Source of the DNA: Micromonospora sp. RP3T
GTDB taxonomy: Bacteria; Actinomycetota; Actinomycetes; Mycobacteriales; Micromonosporaceae
NCBI RefSeq assembly: GCF_003027925.1
Contig: NZ_PYPS01000009.1
Span: forward strand, 1 to 64,000
Direction of reading: 5' to 3'
Length of the DNA stretch: 64,000 nucleotides
The translations under genes were made by a program, and so were the position numbers. Numbering within the stretch: the stretch's first letter is position 1; each line of letters starts with the position of its first letter. Positions 53,415 through 61,501 of the stretch are shown one piece after another. The notes beneath the pieces are model-generated. The model saw nothing but the letters and a program-made list of their open reading frames with translations, ran no database searches and was not told where the DNA came from.

Positions 53415-53870
53415 TCAGAGCACGGAGAAGAACGTGAGCGAGCCGGCCACCGCGGCGCCGGTGAGCACCGGCGTGGAGATGGCGTCCACTGTCGTCCCGG
53501 CGTCGGAGCCGGGCCCCTGGACCCGGAGCAGGCCACGGGCGAGCCGGCCGGAGAGCAGCGCGAGCAGCGGCGGGATCTTGTCGGTCTCCTGCTCGGTCAG
53601 CTCACTCGGGCTGGCGGTGAAGTCGACCAGGCGCAGGCCGCCTTCGAGCAGCGGCCGGCCGACCACGTCCGCCGGGGCGCCCAGGCAGAGCAGGTCGCAG
53701 CCGGAGGAGGAGATCGCCACCACGGTCGTGTCGACATCGATCAACAGACATGGCTCGGCGGCCCGGGAGACCGTCCCGCACCACTGCGCGAAGTTGTCGG
53801 ACTCCTGCTCGGTGCATGCCTCCGCCGGGGACGTGAACACTTCCGAGAGTGAGAGCTCGACGTGGGCCAC
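53415..53870 (-). CDS. small hypothetical protein with PAS-like region
   Basis: 151 residues from GTG 53870 (GGAGG upstream). The middle part, EPCLLIDVDTTVVAISSSGCDLLCLGAPADVVGRPLLEG, resembles a PAS sensor core. The end GAAVAGSLTFFSVL may pack against it. No effector domain. The role is unknown; it may be a stand-alone sensor. It is followed by the lipoprotein gene at 31 bases. Confidence 0.6.
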   Translation of the reverse strand: MAHVELSLSEVFTSPAEACTEQESDNFAQWCGTVSRAAEPCLLIDVDTTVVAISSSGCDLLCLGAPADVVGRPLLEGGLRLVDFTASPSELTEQETDKIPPLLALLSGRLARGLLRVQGPGSDAGTTVDAISTPVLTGAAVAGSLTFFSVL

Positions 53871-54101
53871 CGCGCCTCCTATGTACACCGACGGTCCGTC
53901 CACGCTAGCCGGTCGGCACGGCGACCTTCCGGCCGCGCTGCGCTCTCCGGCCGCCGGTGCCGCCCGTGGGGCCGGGGTGGCTCGGATGCCGGGGACATGC
54001 GTCGGTGCGGCGGGAGCCCCGGGGGGTGGGCGGCCGGCGACGACGCGGACCGACGAACCGGTCGGGGCGGTGCCGCGGACCGCGTGGCGTCGCCGGAGAC
54101 G

Positions 54102-54836
54102 TTACCGGCGGGCGGCCCGCTTGTCAGCGGCCGTTCGGCCCTCGTCATACCACCGGTAGTCGGCGGATGGACGGTACGTGCCGTTCAGCCACGTCGAGGG
54201 CGCCTGAGCGACCCGCGACAATTTCTCGGCGGTGGCCGGGCTGATCCGGTTGCCGGCGGCCACGAGCAGCCGGTCCAGCTCCCGGTGGGTGGCCATGAGG
54301 CAGTCCTTCGGGAGGCCGTAGACGCTGATCACGCCGGAACCGACGAACGTCAGCACCGGCGTCACCGGGATCGGCAGCCCGACCGCGTCGGAGAGCGCCT
54401 TGCTGGCCCGCTTGGCATCCCGGCGGGCTTCGGCCACATAGGGCGGACGCTTGCCGTTGATCTGCACGACGTCGCCGGCGACCAGCACCCGGGCCCGGCC
54501 GTGGTCGGCGACGGTTACCGCGAAGAGGCCGCTCGGCCCGATCGCGAGGAACCCGGCCCGGTCGGAATCGCCCTGGTCGAACAGCGCGTCGGCCGGGTCC
54601 GTCCGGGGCCACTCGATGACGTGCCAGGCGGGCCCGAGGTGGTCGAGCTGCCCCAGGGCGCGGGCGCCGGCGGCCTCCAGCCGGCGGGCACCCCGCTCGG
54701 CACGGCGGCGGCGGGCCCACTCCAGAGGAGTCGGTCGAGCCGGCTCGAGCGCCGAGGCGGTATCGACCCGGGGATGTGCCGCGGGAGGCGGCAAAGCCCG
54801 GCTCGGCACGGCCCGGCGAGCGGGAAAGACAGTCAT
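54102..54836 (-). CDS. NERD-like (nuclease-related) hypothetical protein
   Basis: 244 residues from ATG 54836, GGAGG upstream. WHVIEWPRTDPADALFDQGDSDRAGFLAIGPSGLFAVTVADHGR has the layout of NERD-domain cores (an Asp, then a gPsGlfav strand). The Asp/Glu-x-Lys catalytic position of active NERD nucleases reads VTVADH here, so the site may be degenerate. The Arg/Ala-rich N-terminus is basic. Other actinobacterial homologues are uncharacterised. Confidence 0.55.
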   Translation of the reverse strand: MTVFPARRAVPSRALPPPAAHPRVDTASALEPARPTPLEWARRRRAERGARRLEAAGARALGQLDHLGPAWHVIEWPRTDPADALFDQGDSDRAGFLAIGPSGLFAVTVADHGRARVLVAGDVVQINGKRPPYVAEARRDAKRASKALSDAVGLPIPVTPVLTFVGSGVISVYGLPKDCLMATHRELDRLLVAAGNRISPATAEKLSRVAQAPSTWLNGTYRPSADYRWYDEGRTAADKRAARR

Positions 54837-54933
54837 CGCGACCTCCGGCAAAAGGTCTCTCGAAGTTATGTCTCCACTACCCTACGTTGCACACCCGGGG
54901 GTTCGGCAAGTTGGACCGCCGGAGTGAGTGCGG

Positions 54934-54950
54934 ATGAATGCCATATTCAT
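54934..54950. promoter_or_regulatory. ARG-box-like palindrome upstream of the arginine deiminase gene
   Basis: ATGAATgccatATTCAT, a dyad with perfect 6-bp arms and a 5-bp spacer. It resembles ArgR boxes (TGAAT...ATTCA). It is centred about 57 bases upstream of the predicted transcription start, just beyond the -35 region, an activator-like position. Confidence 0.55.
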
Positions 54951-54986
54951 TCACACTTCTTTTCCGGATGGTGCGGAAGCCTGCCC

Positions 54987-54992
54987 TAGGCT
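54987..54992 (+). promoter_or_regulatory. predicted -10 box of the arginine deiminase gene (leaderless)
   Basis: TAGGCT, then six bases, then GTG 54999. Confidence 0.5.
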
Positions 54993-54998
54993 GCGGGG

Positions 54999-56213
54999 GT
55001 GACGCACTACGTGGACAGCGAAGTGGCTCGACTCGGCACGGTACTGCTGCACCGCCCGGGGCCGGAACTCGCCCGCCTCACCCCACGCAACAACGACTCC
55101 CTCCTCTTCGACGCTATCCCATGGGTGGGACGGGCGCAGGAGGAGCACGACGCGTTCGCGGCGGCGCTGCGCTCGCGCGGCGTGGAGGTGCTCTACCTGG
55201 CTGACCTGTTGACCGAGACGCTCGCCGTGGCGGACGCCCGGGCCGAGCTGACCGAGCAGGTGCTGCGGTCCCCCCGACTCGGCGACACGCTGCGCGCCCG
55301 GGTCGCCGACCACCTGGCCTACCTCGACCCGGCGGCGCTCGCCGACGTGTTCATGGCCGGGCTCGCCCACGAGGAACTGCGGATCGGCGCGGAACGACCC
55401 GGCGGTCTGGTCTGGACGCTGATGGACCGGCACGACTTCGTCATCGACCCGCTGCCCAACCTGCTCTTCACCCGCGACTCGTCCTTCTGGATCGGCGACC
55501 GGGTGGGCGTGACCAGCCTGGCCATGCCGGCCCGGCGACGGGAGACCACGATCACCGACGCGATCTACCGCCACCACCCGCGCTTCGTCGGCACCGAGTT
55601 GGTCTACCACCCCGGGCTGGAGCACCTGGAGGGCGGCGACGTGCTGCTGCTCGCCCCGGGCGTGCTCGCCGTCGGCGTGGGCGAGCGCACCACCCCGGCC
55701 GGCGCGGAGCGGCTGGCCCGGCAGGTCTTCGCCGCCGGGCTGGCGCACACCATCCTGGTGGTGCCGATCGCCCAGGAACGCGCCACCATGCACCTGGACA
55801 CGGTCTGCACCATGGTCGACGTGGACGCCGTGCTGATGTACCCGAACATCGCCAGTGAGCTGTCCGCGTACACCGTCGTCGCCGGCGCGGACGGCGAGCC
55901 ACGGGTCGACGGCCCGGCGCCGTTCCTGCGGGCCGCCGCCGACGCGATGGACCTCGACCAGCTCCGGGTGATCGACACCGGCCTCGACCCGGTGACCGCC
56001 GAACGGGAGCAGTGGGACGACGGCAACAACACGCTCGCGCTCGCGCCACGCCTGTGCGTGGGCTACGAACGCAACGTGGAGACCAACGCGCAACTGGAGC
56101 GCGCCGGCATCGAGGTGATCGCCATCGCCGGCTCCGAACTGGGCTCCGGCCGAGGCGGCCCCCGCTGCATGTCCTGCCCCCTGGTCCGCGAGAAAGGCGG
56201 GGCCCCCGCTTAA
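54999..56213 (+). CDS. arcA: arginine deiminase
   Basis: 404 residues. Converts arginine to citrulline and ammonia. Signature regions: [63 protein letters not shown], and the nucleophile region [14 protein letters not shown] (catalytic Cys). The normal end of the family is near CPLVR; the last eight residues (EKGGAPA and neighbours) are encoded by the arm of repeat copy C. No arcB, arcC or arcD is adjacent, so it is not a standard energy-yielding arc operon. A palindrome and a -10 box mark its control region. Confidence 0.94.
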   Translation: MTHYVDSEVARLGTVLLHRPGPELARLTPRNNDSLLFDAIPWVGRAQEEHDAFAAALRSRGVEVLYLADLLTETLAVADARAELTEQVLRSPRLGDTLRARVADHLAYLDPAALADVFMAGLAHEELRIGAERPGGLVWTLMDRHDFVIDPLPNLLFTRDSSFWIGDRVGVTSLAMPARRRETTITDAIYRHHPRFVGTELVYHPGLEHLEGGDVLLLAPGVLAVGVGERTTPAGAERLARQVFAAGLAHTILVVPIAQERATMHLDTVCTMVDVDAVLMYPNIASELSAYTVVAGADGEPRVDGPAPFLRAAADAMDLDQLRVIDTGLDPVTAEREQWDDGNNTLALAPRLCVGYERNVETNAQLERAGIEVIAIAGSELGSGRGGPRCMSCPLVREKGGAPA

Positions 56214-56273
56214 CGCCTGCGGTAGAGAAGGGGCCCCTTCTCACACGTGCGTGTTAAGCAGGGGCCCCTCCTT
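56194..56273. repeat. dispersed palindromic repeat, copy C (most complete)
   Basis: 80 bp. Its terminal arms (about 21 bp) are inverted repeats with two mismatches, each with GGGGCCCC and TTAAC. The centre is the perfect 18-bp palindrome GAGAAGGGGCCCCTTCTC (56225-56242), flanked by GCCTGCGGTA and CACACGTGCGTG linkers. The arginine deiminase stop codon (56211-56213) lies within the left arm. It is between converging genes. Confidence 0.9.
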
Positions 56274-56286
56274 GCACCGGGGGCGG

Positions 56287-57171
56287 TCAGCGGAGGGTGA
56301 GCTGGCGACCGAGCAGGCCCTGCCGGGCCCGGCGTCCAGCGGCGTCCAGCGGCTCCCGCTCGGCCAGCGCCTCGGCGTAGCGCTTGGCGAACTCGGCGAC
56401 CGGGCCCTCCCACGCGGCGGCCGGGGTGTCCTCCGGCAGGTCCCAGACCGGTGCCAGGCGGCCGTGCGCCCGGAACATGCCGGCGAACTTCGTGTCGTCG
56501 CCGAGCGTCAGCGTGCCGGTCGCGCCCAGCCGGGACAGGGCGTCCAGCGCCGCGTCCTCGTCGTCCGGCAGCACCCAGCGCACGTGGGCCTTCTCCGGCA
56601 CCTGGCACCAGTACGCCGCCCGGGCCGCGTCCAGCTTGACGGTCGGGTAGACCGCCGCGTTGGCCCGCTCCAAGGACGCCTGCACGGTCGGGTCGTCGGT
56701 GGCGCCCGGGTCGAGCCAGAACTCGAACCCGTCGTGCATGCTGATCTCCAGCGGCCCGTCCACCAGGATGTCCTGGAGGCGGGGGCCGGGCCCGGGCAGC
56801 GGCGGCACGCTCACCTGGCCGCCCGGCTCGGTCCGCAGCGCGCAGAGCAGCGCGTCGGCCAGGTCCCGGGAGACGTCGCCGGACTGCTGGTGCCGCTGGA
56901 GGCCGATCAGGACCCGGCCGTCCGCCTTGGCTACCGCCGGGGCGGCCATCGGCAGCACGGTGGCCAGGACGACCGGCCGGTCGCCGTACTCCTCGACCAG
57001 CTCGGGGGTCAACCGCAGCGGCGCGGACGCGGCCGGCACCAGCTCCCGCAGGGCGATCCACTCCGGCTCGTCGACCAGGCCCTCGAACGGTCGGGGTACG
57101 AAGATGTCGCGCACCTTCTCCCGCTTCGGGGTGGCTTCGGTGGCCCGTTGGCTCTTTCGACGCTTGCTCAC
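56287..57171 (-). CDS. DUF5926 family protein
   Basis: 294 residues from GTG 57171 (VSKRRKSQRATEA). The basic N-terminus is followed by REKVRDIFVPRPFEGLVDEPEWIALRELVPAASAPLRL, and HVRWVLPDDEDAALDALSRLGA later. This is the actinobacterial DUF5926 family, whose role is unknown. The basic N-terminus resembles preprotein-translocase-related or zinc-motif proteins in some annotations, which I cannot confirm. A TAGGCT box lies 8 bases upstream. Confidence 0.8.
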   Translation of the reverse strand: MSKRRKSQRATEATPKREKVRDIFVPRPFEGLVDEPEWIALRELVPAASAPLRLTPELVEEYGDRPVVLATVLPMAAPAVAKADGRVLIGLQRHQQSGDVSRDLADALLCALRTEPGGQVSVPPLPGPGPRLQDILVDGPLEISMHDGFEFWLDPGATDDPTVQASLERANAAVYPTVKLDAARAAYWCQVPEKAHVRWVLPDDEDAALDALSRLGATGTLTLGDDTKFAGMFRAHGRLAPVWDLPEDTPAAAWEGPVAEFAKRYAEALAEREPLDAAGRRARQGLLGRQLTLR

Positions 57172-57179
57172 GGCCAGAC

Positions 57180-57185
57180 AGCCTA
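57180..57185 (-). promoter_or_regulatory. predicted -10 box of the DUF5926 gene (leaderless)
   Basis: TAGGCT on the minus strand, 8 bases before GTG 57171. Confidence 0.4.
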
Positions 57186-57219
57186 GATGCCGGAACGAAC
57201 GCCCGTGGGTCGGACCCGC

Positions 57220-57669
57220 TCAGCCGGCGGCGACCAGGTCCGTCCGGTGCGACCCGGTCGGGTCGAACTCCGCCCACACGCTCTGGCCCAGGCCGTCCCG
57301 CTCGACACCCCAGCGGCTGGCCATCCCGGCGACGATGTGCAACCCGCGCCCGTCGACCGCGTCGGGGGGCGCGACGCGCATCCGTGGGCCGGTGCCGGCA
57401 CCGGAGTCGGTGACCCGGAGCAGGACGGCCGGCCCCCGGTCGGTGGCCCGCACCCGCCAGGCCACCCGGACCACGCCGCCGGGCAGCGCCTCGGCGTGCC
57501 GGACCGCGTTGCCGACCAGCTCGGCCAGGACCGCCACCAGGTCCGCCAGCAGCGCCGGGGGGACGACGCCGGTCAGCTCGTCGGCGAGCCGGTGCCGGGC
57601 CACGCGCGCGCCGGTCGCGTGGTGGGGCACCACCACGCACCACGACCGTTCCGCCGGTCCCGTCGACAC
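57220..57669 (-). CDS. RsbW-like ATP-binding regulator
   Basis: 149 residues from GTG 57669 (AGGA upstream). A lone GHKL ATPase fold: ADLVAVLAELVGNAVRHAEALPGG (N box with Asn), VTDSGAGTGPRMR (G1 box), and DGRGLHIVAGMASRWGVERD (G2 box). In actinobacteria such proteins are anti-sigma kinases or their relatives. It lies 31 bases after the histidine kinase on the same strand, so it is likely co-transcribed. No sigma factor or antagonist gene is near. Confidence 0.85.
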   Translation of the reverse strand: MSTGPAERSWCVVVPHHATGARVARHRLADELTGVVPPALLADLVAVLAELVGNAVRHAEALPGGVVRVAWRVRATDRGPAVLLRVTDSGAGTGPRMRVAPPDAVDGRGLHIVAGMASRWGVERDGLGQSVWAEFDPTGSHRTDLVAAG

Positions 57670-57700
57670 GCCGTTCCTCTCCACCCGTGGACGCCGCGGA

Positions 57701-59155
57701 TCAACCCCGGGGCAGTCGCACCTCCGCGACCGTACCTCCGCCGGCCCTCGGCCGGAGGGACACCCAGCCGTTCTGCTGTTCCACGATCTGCCGGACGAGG
57801 TAGAGGCCCAGGCCCGCGCCGGGGTAGCGCCGGCGGTCACCGGACTCGCCCTGCCAGAACCGGTCGAAGGCCCGTTCCACGTGCTCCGGCCGGATTCCGA
57901 TGCCCCGGTCGGCGACCCGGAACGAGACCGTCCGCTCGTTCGCGTCGGCGCCGATCTCGATCGGCGTGTCCGGCAGTGAGTACTTGCCCGCGTTGGTGCC
58001 CAGCTCGGTGAGGACGGTGGTCAGGCTGTGCCGGTCGCCGAGCGCCTTGGGCAGGTCGGCGGGCAGGTCGAGCACGATCCGGTGGCGCAGGTCGGCGGGC
58101 AGGTCGAGCACCGCCGCCCGCAGCGCGTCGACCAGGTCGAACGGGGCGGCCGGTTCGCCACCGGGGCGGTTCTCGGTGGCGGCGGTGAGCAGTCGGTCGA
58201 CCAGCCGGGCCAGCTCGTTGGCGCGCTGGCCGATGATCCGGGCGGCCTGCCTCCGGTCGGCGTCGGTGAGCGACTCCCAGTGGTCGGTGAGCGTGTCCGC
58301 GTACCCCTTGATCACGGTGACCGGGGTGCGCAGCTCGTGGCTGGTCACCGCCACGAAGAGGTCCCGGTCGTGGTCGCGCCGCTGCTGGTCGGTGATGTCC
58401 CGGAAGGTGACCACCCGCAGCGCGGTGGGGCCCGGCAGCTCGCCGGAGGTGATCCGCAGCCAGCGGCCGTCCGGCAGCCGATGGTCCAGCACCTGCCCGG
58501 GCGGGGGCAGCGGGAACGGCAGCGGCCGGCTCAGCGCCTCGTCCACCGACCGGCCGGTCACCTGGGCGGCGGCCGGGTTCCAGAGCCGGACCCGCTGGTC
58601 GCGGTCGACCACGGCCAGGCCGTCGGCGAGCGCCGCCACGACCGGGCCGTCGCCGTGCACCGGCAGGCCGGTCTGGTCGCCGTACATGTGCGCGATGCAG
58701 GCGGCGACGTACCCGACGACGGCGCGCTGCGAGGCGTCCAGCGGCTCGCCGGTCCGGTAGAGGGCGTGCAGGCTGCCGACGGTCAGCCCGGCGATCTCGG
58801 CGCGGGCCACGATCATCCGGCGCAGCCCCCGGCCGACCACCTCGTCGGCGAGCGCGCCCGGGATCGCGTCCACCCGGACCTCCCGGACCGGCGGGCCGGC
58901 CAGCAGGCAGACGGTGGCCGGGTCGGTGGCCGGCAGCGGGCGGCCGATGACGAACTCGGCGCTGCCGGTCGCCGCGATCACCCGCCCGCCGGCCGGGGTG
59001 AACTCCACGAAGACCAGGCCCGCCGCGTCGAGCGCCGGTTCGACCTCCCGGAGCAGGCGGGTGAGCACGGAGAGGCCGGACTCACCAGAATTGATCATGT
59101 GGATCGCGCTCGTGTGGCCGGCGATGAGGGTGGGGTAGTCGGTTCGCTCCGGCAT
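57701..59155 (-). CDS. soluble hybrid-sensor-type histidine kinase (GAF-PAS-HisKA-HATPase)
   Basis: 484 residues from ATG 59155. N-terminal GAF-like sensor (about 1-165), PAS (VVAALADGLAVVDRDQRVRLWNPAAAQVTGRS, about 170-270), HisKA with the phospho-acceptor in FVAVTSHELRTPVTVIKGYAD, and HATPase with LGTNAGKYS, VADRGIGIRPEHVERAFDRF and GAGLGLYLVRQIVEQ. No membrane segment and no response regulator gene nearby, so an orphan cytoplasmic kinase. The downstream RsbW-like gene is a candidate partner. Confidence 0.9.
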   Translation of the reverse strand: MPERTDYPTLIAGHTSAIHMINSGESGLSVLTRLLREVEPALDAAGLVFVEFTPAGGRVIAATGSAEFVIGRPLPATDPATVCLLAGPPVREVRVDAIPGALADEVVGRGLRRMIVARAEIAGLTVGSLHALYRTGEPLDASQRAVVGYVAACIAHMYGDQTGLPVHGDGPVVAALADGLAVVDRDQRVRLWNPAAAQVTGRSVDEALSRPLPFPLPPPGQVLDHRLPDGRWLRITSGELPGPTALRVVTFRDITDQQRRDHDRDLFVAVTSHELRTPVTVIKGYADTLTDHWESLTDADRRQAARIIGQRANELARLVDRLLTAATENRPGGEPAAPFDLVDALRAAVLDLPADLRHRIVLDLPADLPKALGDRHSLTTVLTELGTNAGKYSLPDTPIEIGADANERTVSFRVADRGIGIRPEHVERAFDRFWQGESGDRRRYPGAGLGLYLVRQIVEQQNGWVSLRPRAGGGTVAEVRLPRG

Positions 59156-59231
59156 GCCCCGAGTCTGCCGCGCCGGCCGCGCCGGGGACACCCCCTCCCC
59201 GGGCGACCGGCCCCGGGCGGATCGACCGGGC

Positions 59232-60023
59232 TCACCGGCCCAACCGGGCCAACGCGCGGGCCGGCCGGTCGGTGATCACGCCGTCCACCCCGGCGGCCAG
59301 CACGAGTTCCAGATCCTCCGGTTCGTTCACGGTCCAGACGTAGACCGCGTTGCCGGCGGCCCGCAGCGCCGGGACGAGCTGCGGGCGGGCCCGGACCAGC
59401 TCCACCCCCGGGCCGGCGATGCGACTGCCGAAGGGCAGCCGGCCCAGCCGCAGCCAGCGCGGCAGCACCTCCAGCAGCAGCACGGTGGGCAGCGCCGGCG
59501 CCAGCTCGCGGATCCGGCGCACGGCCAGCGGCGAGAAGGACATCACGGTCACCTGGACCGGGTCGTCCGGGCCGGGCTCGGCCAGGCCGTGCCGGCGCAG
59601 CAGGTCGACCAGCCGGCGCTCGACGTCGCCCCGGTAACGCGAGGGGTGCTTCGTCTCGATCAGCAGCCGGACCGGCCGCCCGGCGGCCAGCACCGCGTCG
59701 AGCAGCCGGTCCAGCGTGAGCAGCCGGATGTGCGACTCGTCGAGCCGGGCCGCCGCGACCGCCTCCGCCGCGGCGGGGTGCCAGGAGCCGAAGTCGAGCG
59801 CCTCCAGCTCGGCGAGCGTACGCGCGCTGACCAGGCCGTGACCGTTGCTGGTCCGGTCGAGTCGACGGTCGTGCACGCAGACCAGGTGCCCGTCGCGGGT
59901 CAGCCGGACGTCGCACTCCAGCCCGTCCGCGCCCTCGTCCAGCGCGCGCAGGTAGGCGGCGAGCGTGTGCTCCGGCAGGTCGTACGAGGAGCCTCGGTGG
60001 GCGAAGACCAGCGGTTCGGTCAT
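59232..60023 (-). CDS. glycerophosphodiester phosphodiesterase
   Basis: 263 residues. TIM-barrel GDPD: LVFAHRGSSYDLPEHTLAAYLRALDEGADGLECDVRLTRDGHLVCVHD contains the His, Glu and Asp catalytic and calcium ligands; LLIETKH and VYVWTVNEPEDLELVLAAGVDGVITDRP complete the pattern. No signal peptide, so it is probably cytoplasmic and degrades glycerophosphodiesters to glycerol-3-phosphate. The rhodanese gene is 12 bases upstream on the same strand. Confidence 0.92.
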   Translation of the reverse strand: MTEPLVFAHRGSSYDLPEHTLAAYLRALDEGADGLECDVRLTRDGHLVCVHDRRLDRTSNGHGLVSARTLAELEALDFGSWHPAAAEAVAAARLDESHIRLLTLDRLLDAVLAAGRPVRLLIETKHPSRYRGDVERRLVDLLRRHGLAEPGPDDPVQVTVMSFSPLAVRRIRELAPALPTVLLLEVLPRWLRLGRLPFGSRIAGPGVELVRARPQLVPALRAAGNAVYVWTVNEPEDLELVLAAGVDGVITDRPARALARLGR

Positions 60024-60035
60024 GACGGACGTGCC

Positions 60036-60371
60036 TCAGACGACTCTTCCCGGCTGCCCGTCGTCGGTGACCACGGGACGGCCGGCGGCGGCCCAGTCGC
60101 CCATCCCGCCCTCGACGTTGCGGACCTGGTCCCACCCGTTGCGCAGCAGGTAGCCGACGACCTGCCCGGAACGGCCGCCGGACCGGCAGATCACCGCCAC
60201 CTCGCGATCGTCGGGGATCTCGGCGAGCCGGGCCGGCAGCTCGGTCATCGGCAGATGGTGGGCGGCCGGCGCGTGGCCGGCGGCCCACTCGTCGTCCTCC
60301 CGGACGTCGAGCAGGTAGACGTCGTCGGGCACGGCCGACGCGGGCACGCTGGGAAGGTGGGCTCCGAACAC
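60036..60371 (-). CDS. rhodanese-like domain protein
   Basis: 111 residues from GTG 60371. Single rhodanese domain: VYLLDVREDDEWAAGHAPAAHHLPM and the active loop ICRSGGRSGQVVGYLLRNGW, with catalytic Cys. May act as a sulfurtransferase, possibly relevant to the sulfur steps of cofactor synthesis (inference only). A TAGGCT box is 7 bases upstream. Confidence 0.9.
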   Translation of the reverse strand: MFGAHLPSVPASAVPDDVYLLDVREDDEWAAGHAPAAHHLPMTELPARLAEIPDDREVAVICRSGGRSGQVVGYLLRNGWDQVRNVEGGMGDWAAAGRPVVTDDGQPGRVV

Positions 60372-60378
60372 GGGTCAA

Positions 60379-60384
60379 AGCCTA
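60379..60384 (-). promoter_or_regulatory. predicted -10 box of the rhodanese gene (leaderless)
   Basis: TAGGCT on the minus strand, 7 bases before GTG 60371. Confidence 0.45.
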
Positions 60385-60399
60385 GTCGCCCGGCGGCGT

Positions 60400-61317
60400 T
60401 CAGAGCCGGTTGACCCAGCGCGGGTTGACGGCGGCCCACTCCGGCATCCGGGTGTCCTGCAACGCGGTGAACAGATCGCCGCCGTCGGGGTCCAGCACCA
60501 CGTACGACACCTGGTCGATGGTCTGCGGGTGGGAGGGCAGCCGGACGCCGCGCAGCGCGTCCGCCGGCAGCGCGCGGAGCGCGAACACCAGTTCGTCCAG
60601 GGGTACGCCGTTGGTGTCGACGGTCAGCGCCCCGCCGACCGCGCGCAGCACCCGGTCCAGCTTCACCGGGTCGCCGCGCAGGTGCGTCTCGCCGGCCCGG
60701 TCGAGCACCGCCCGTAGCATCTGCTGCTGGTGCCGTTGCCGGTCGTAGTCGCCGTTCGGCAGGTCGTAGCGCTGCCGCACGTAGTCGAGCGTCCGGGCCC
60801 CGTCCATCTGTTGACAGCCGGGTTCGAACCGGATGCCGGTGTGGATCGACCGGACCGGCGTGTCCACGCACATGCGGATGCCGCCGAGCTGGTCGATGAC
60901 CCGGGTGAAGCCGGAGAAGTCGACGAGCGCGGCGCCGTCGAAGCGGACCCCGGTGAGCCGGGTCAGGGTGGCGCTGAGCAGCCGTGCGCCGCCCTCGCCC
61001 CCGCCGCCGTGCTCGTACGCGGCGTTGACCTTGTCCTGGCCGCCGGGCCAGCCGGGCGCCGCCGGGACGGCGACCAGCAGGTCGCGCGGGACGGAGATCA
61101 GGTACGCCTGCCGCATGCCGGCCGGCACGTGCACGATCAGGATGGTGTCCGAGCGCTGGTCGGCGGCGTTCGCGCCGGGCCGGTGGTCGGAGCCGATCAG
61201 CAGGTAGTTGAGGGCGCCGTCCAGGTCGGTCCGCTTCTTCCGGGCGGTCGGGTCGAGCAGTTGCTCCTTGACCACCGTGCGGTCGTACCGGTGGGTGAGC
61301 CAGTGCAGCCCGGCCAC
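60400..61317 (-). CDS. LytR-CpsA-Psr (LCP) family protein, start uncertain
   Basis: 305 residues if started at GTG 61317. LCP enzymes transfer wall polymers from lipid carriers to peptidoglycan outside the membrane. Core: YLLIGSDHRPG, SDTILIVHVPAGMRQAYLISVPRDLLV, FDGAALVDFSGFTRVIDQLGGI, LDYVRQRYDLPNGDYDRQRHQQ. The GTG start lies inside the anchor: the in-frame sequence upstream (61318-61461) encodes a basic stretch and FLLGSGLALVLLATLGV, a transmembrane helix. No ATG, GTG or TTG occurs there. A non-canonical start, for example ATC 61428 after GGGGGG, would restore the usual topology. Confidence 0.85.
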   Translation of the reverse strand: MAGLHWLTHRYDRTVVKEQLLDPTARKKRTDLDGALNYLLIGSDHRPGANAADQRSDTILIVHVPAGMRQAYLISVPRDLLVAVPAAPGWPGGQDKVNAAYEHGGGGEGGARLLSATLTRLTGVRFDGAALVDFSGFTRVIDQLGGIRMCVDTPVRSIHTGIRFEPGCQQMDGARTLDYVRQRYDLPNGDYDRQRHQQQMLRAVLDRAGETHLRGDPVKLDRVLRAVGGALTVDTNGVPLDELVFALRALPADALRGVRLPSHPQTIDQVSYVVLDPDGGDLFTALQDTRMPEWAAVNPRWVNRL

Positions 61318-61501
61318 GCCGAGCGTGGCGAGCAGGACCAGGGCGAGGCCGCTGCCGAGCAGGAACCGGGGCCAGCGGGCCGGTCGAGGCCGCCCGCGTC
61401 GGTTCCGTGCTGGTCTGGACGTGACGATCCCCCCGTGGCGCCGACCTGAGACCCGCTCAGGTCAGGCTACGGGGGGACGGGCCGGCCGGTGCCGGCTTTC
61501 G

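Noticed and set aside
60815..60840. GGGTTCGAACCGG, resembling a tRNA T-loop
   Set aside because: It is inside the LCP gene and no acceptor or anticodon arms can be built around it.
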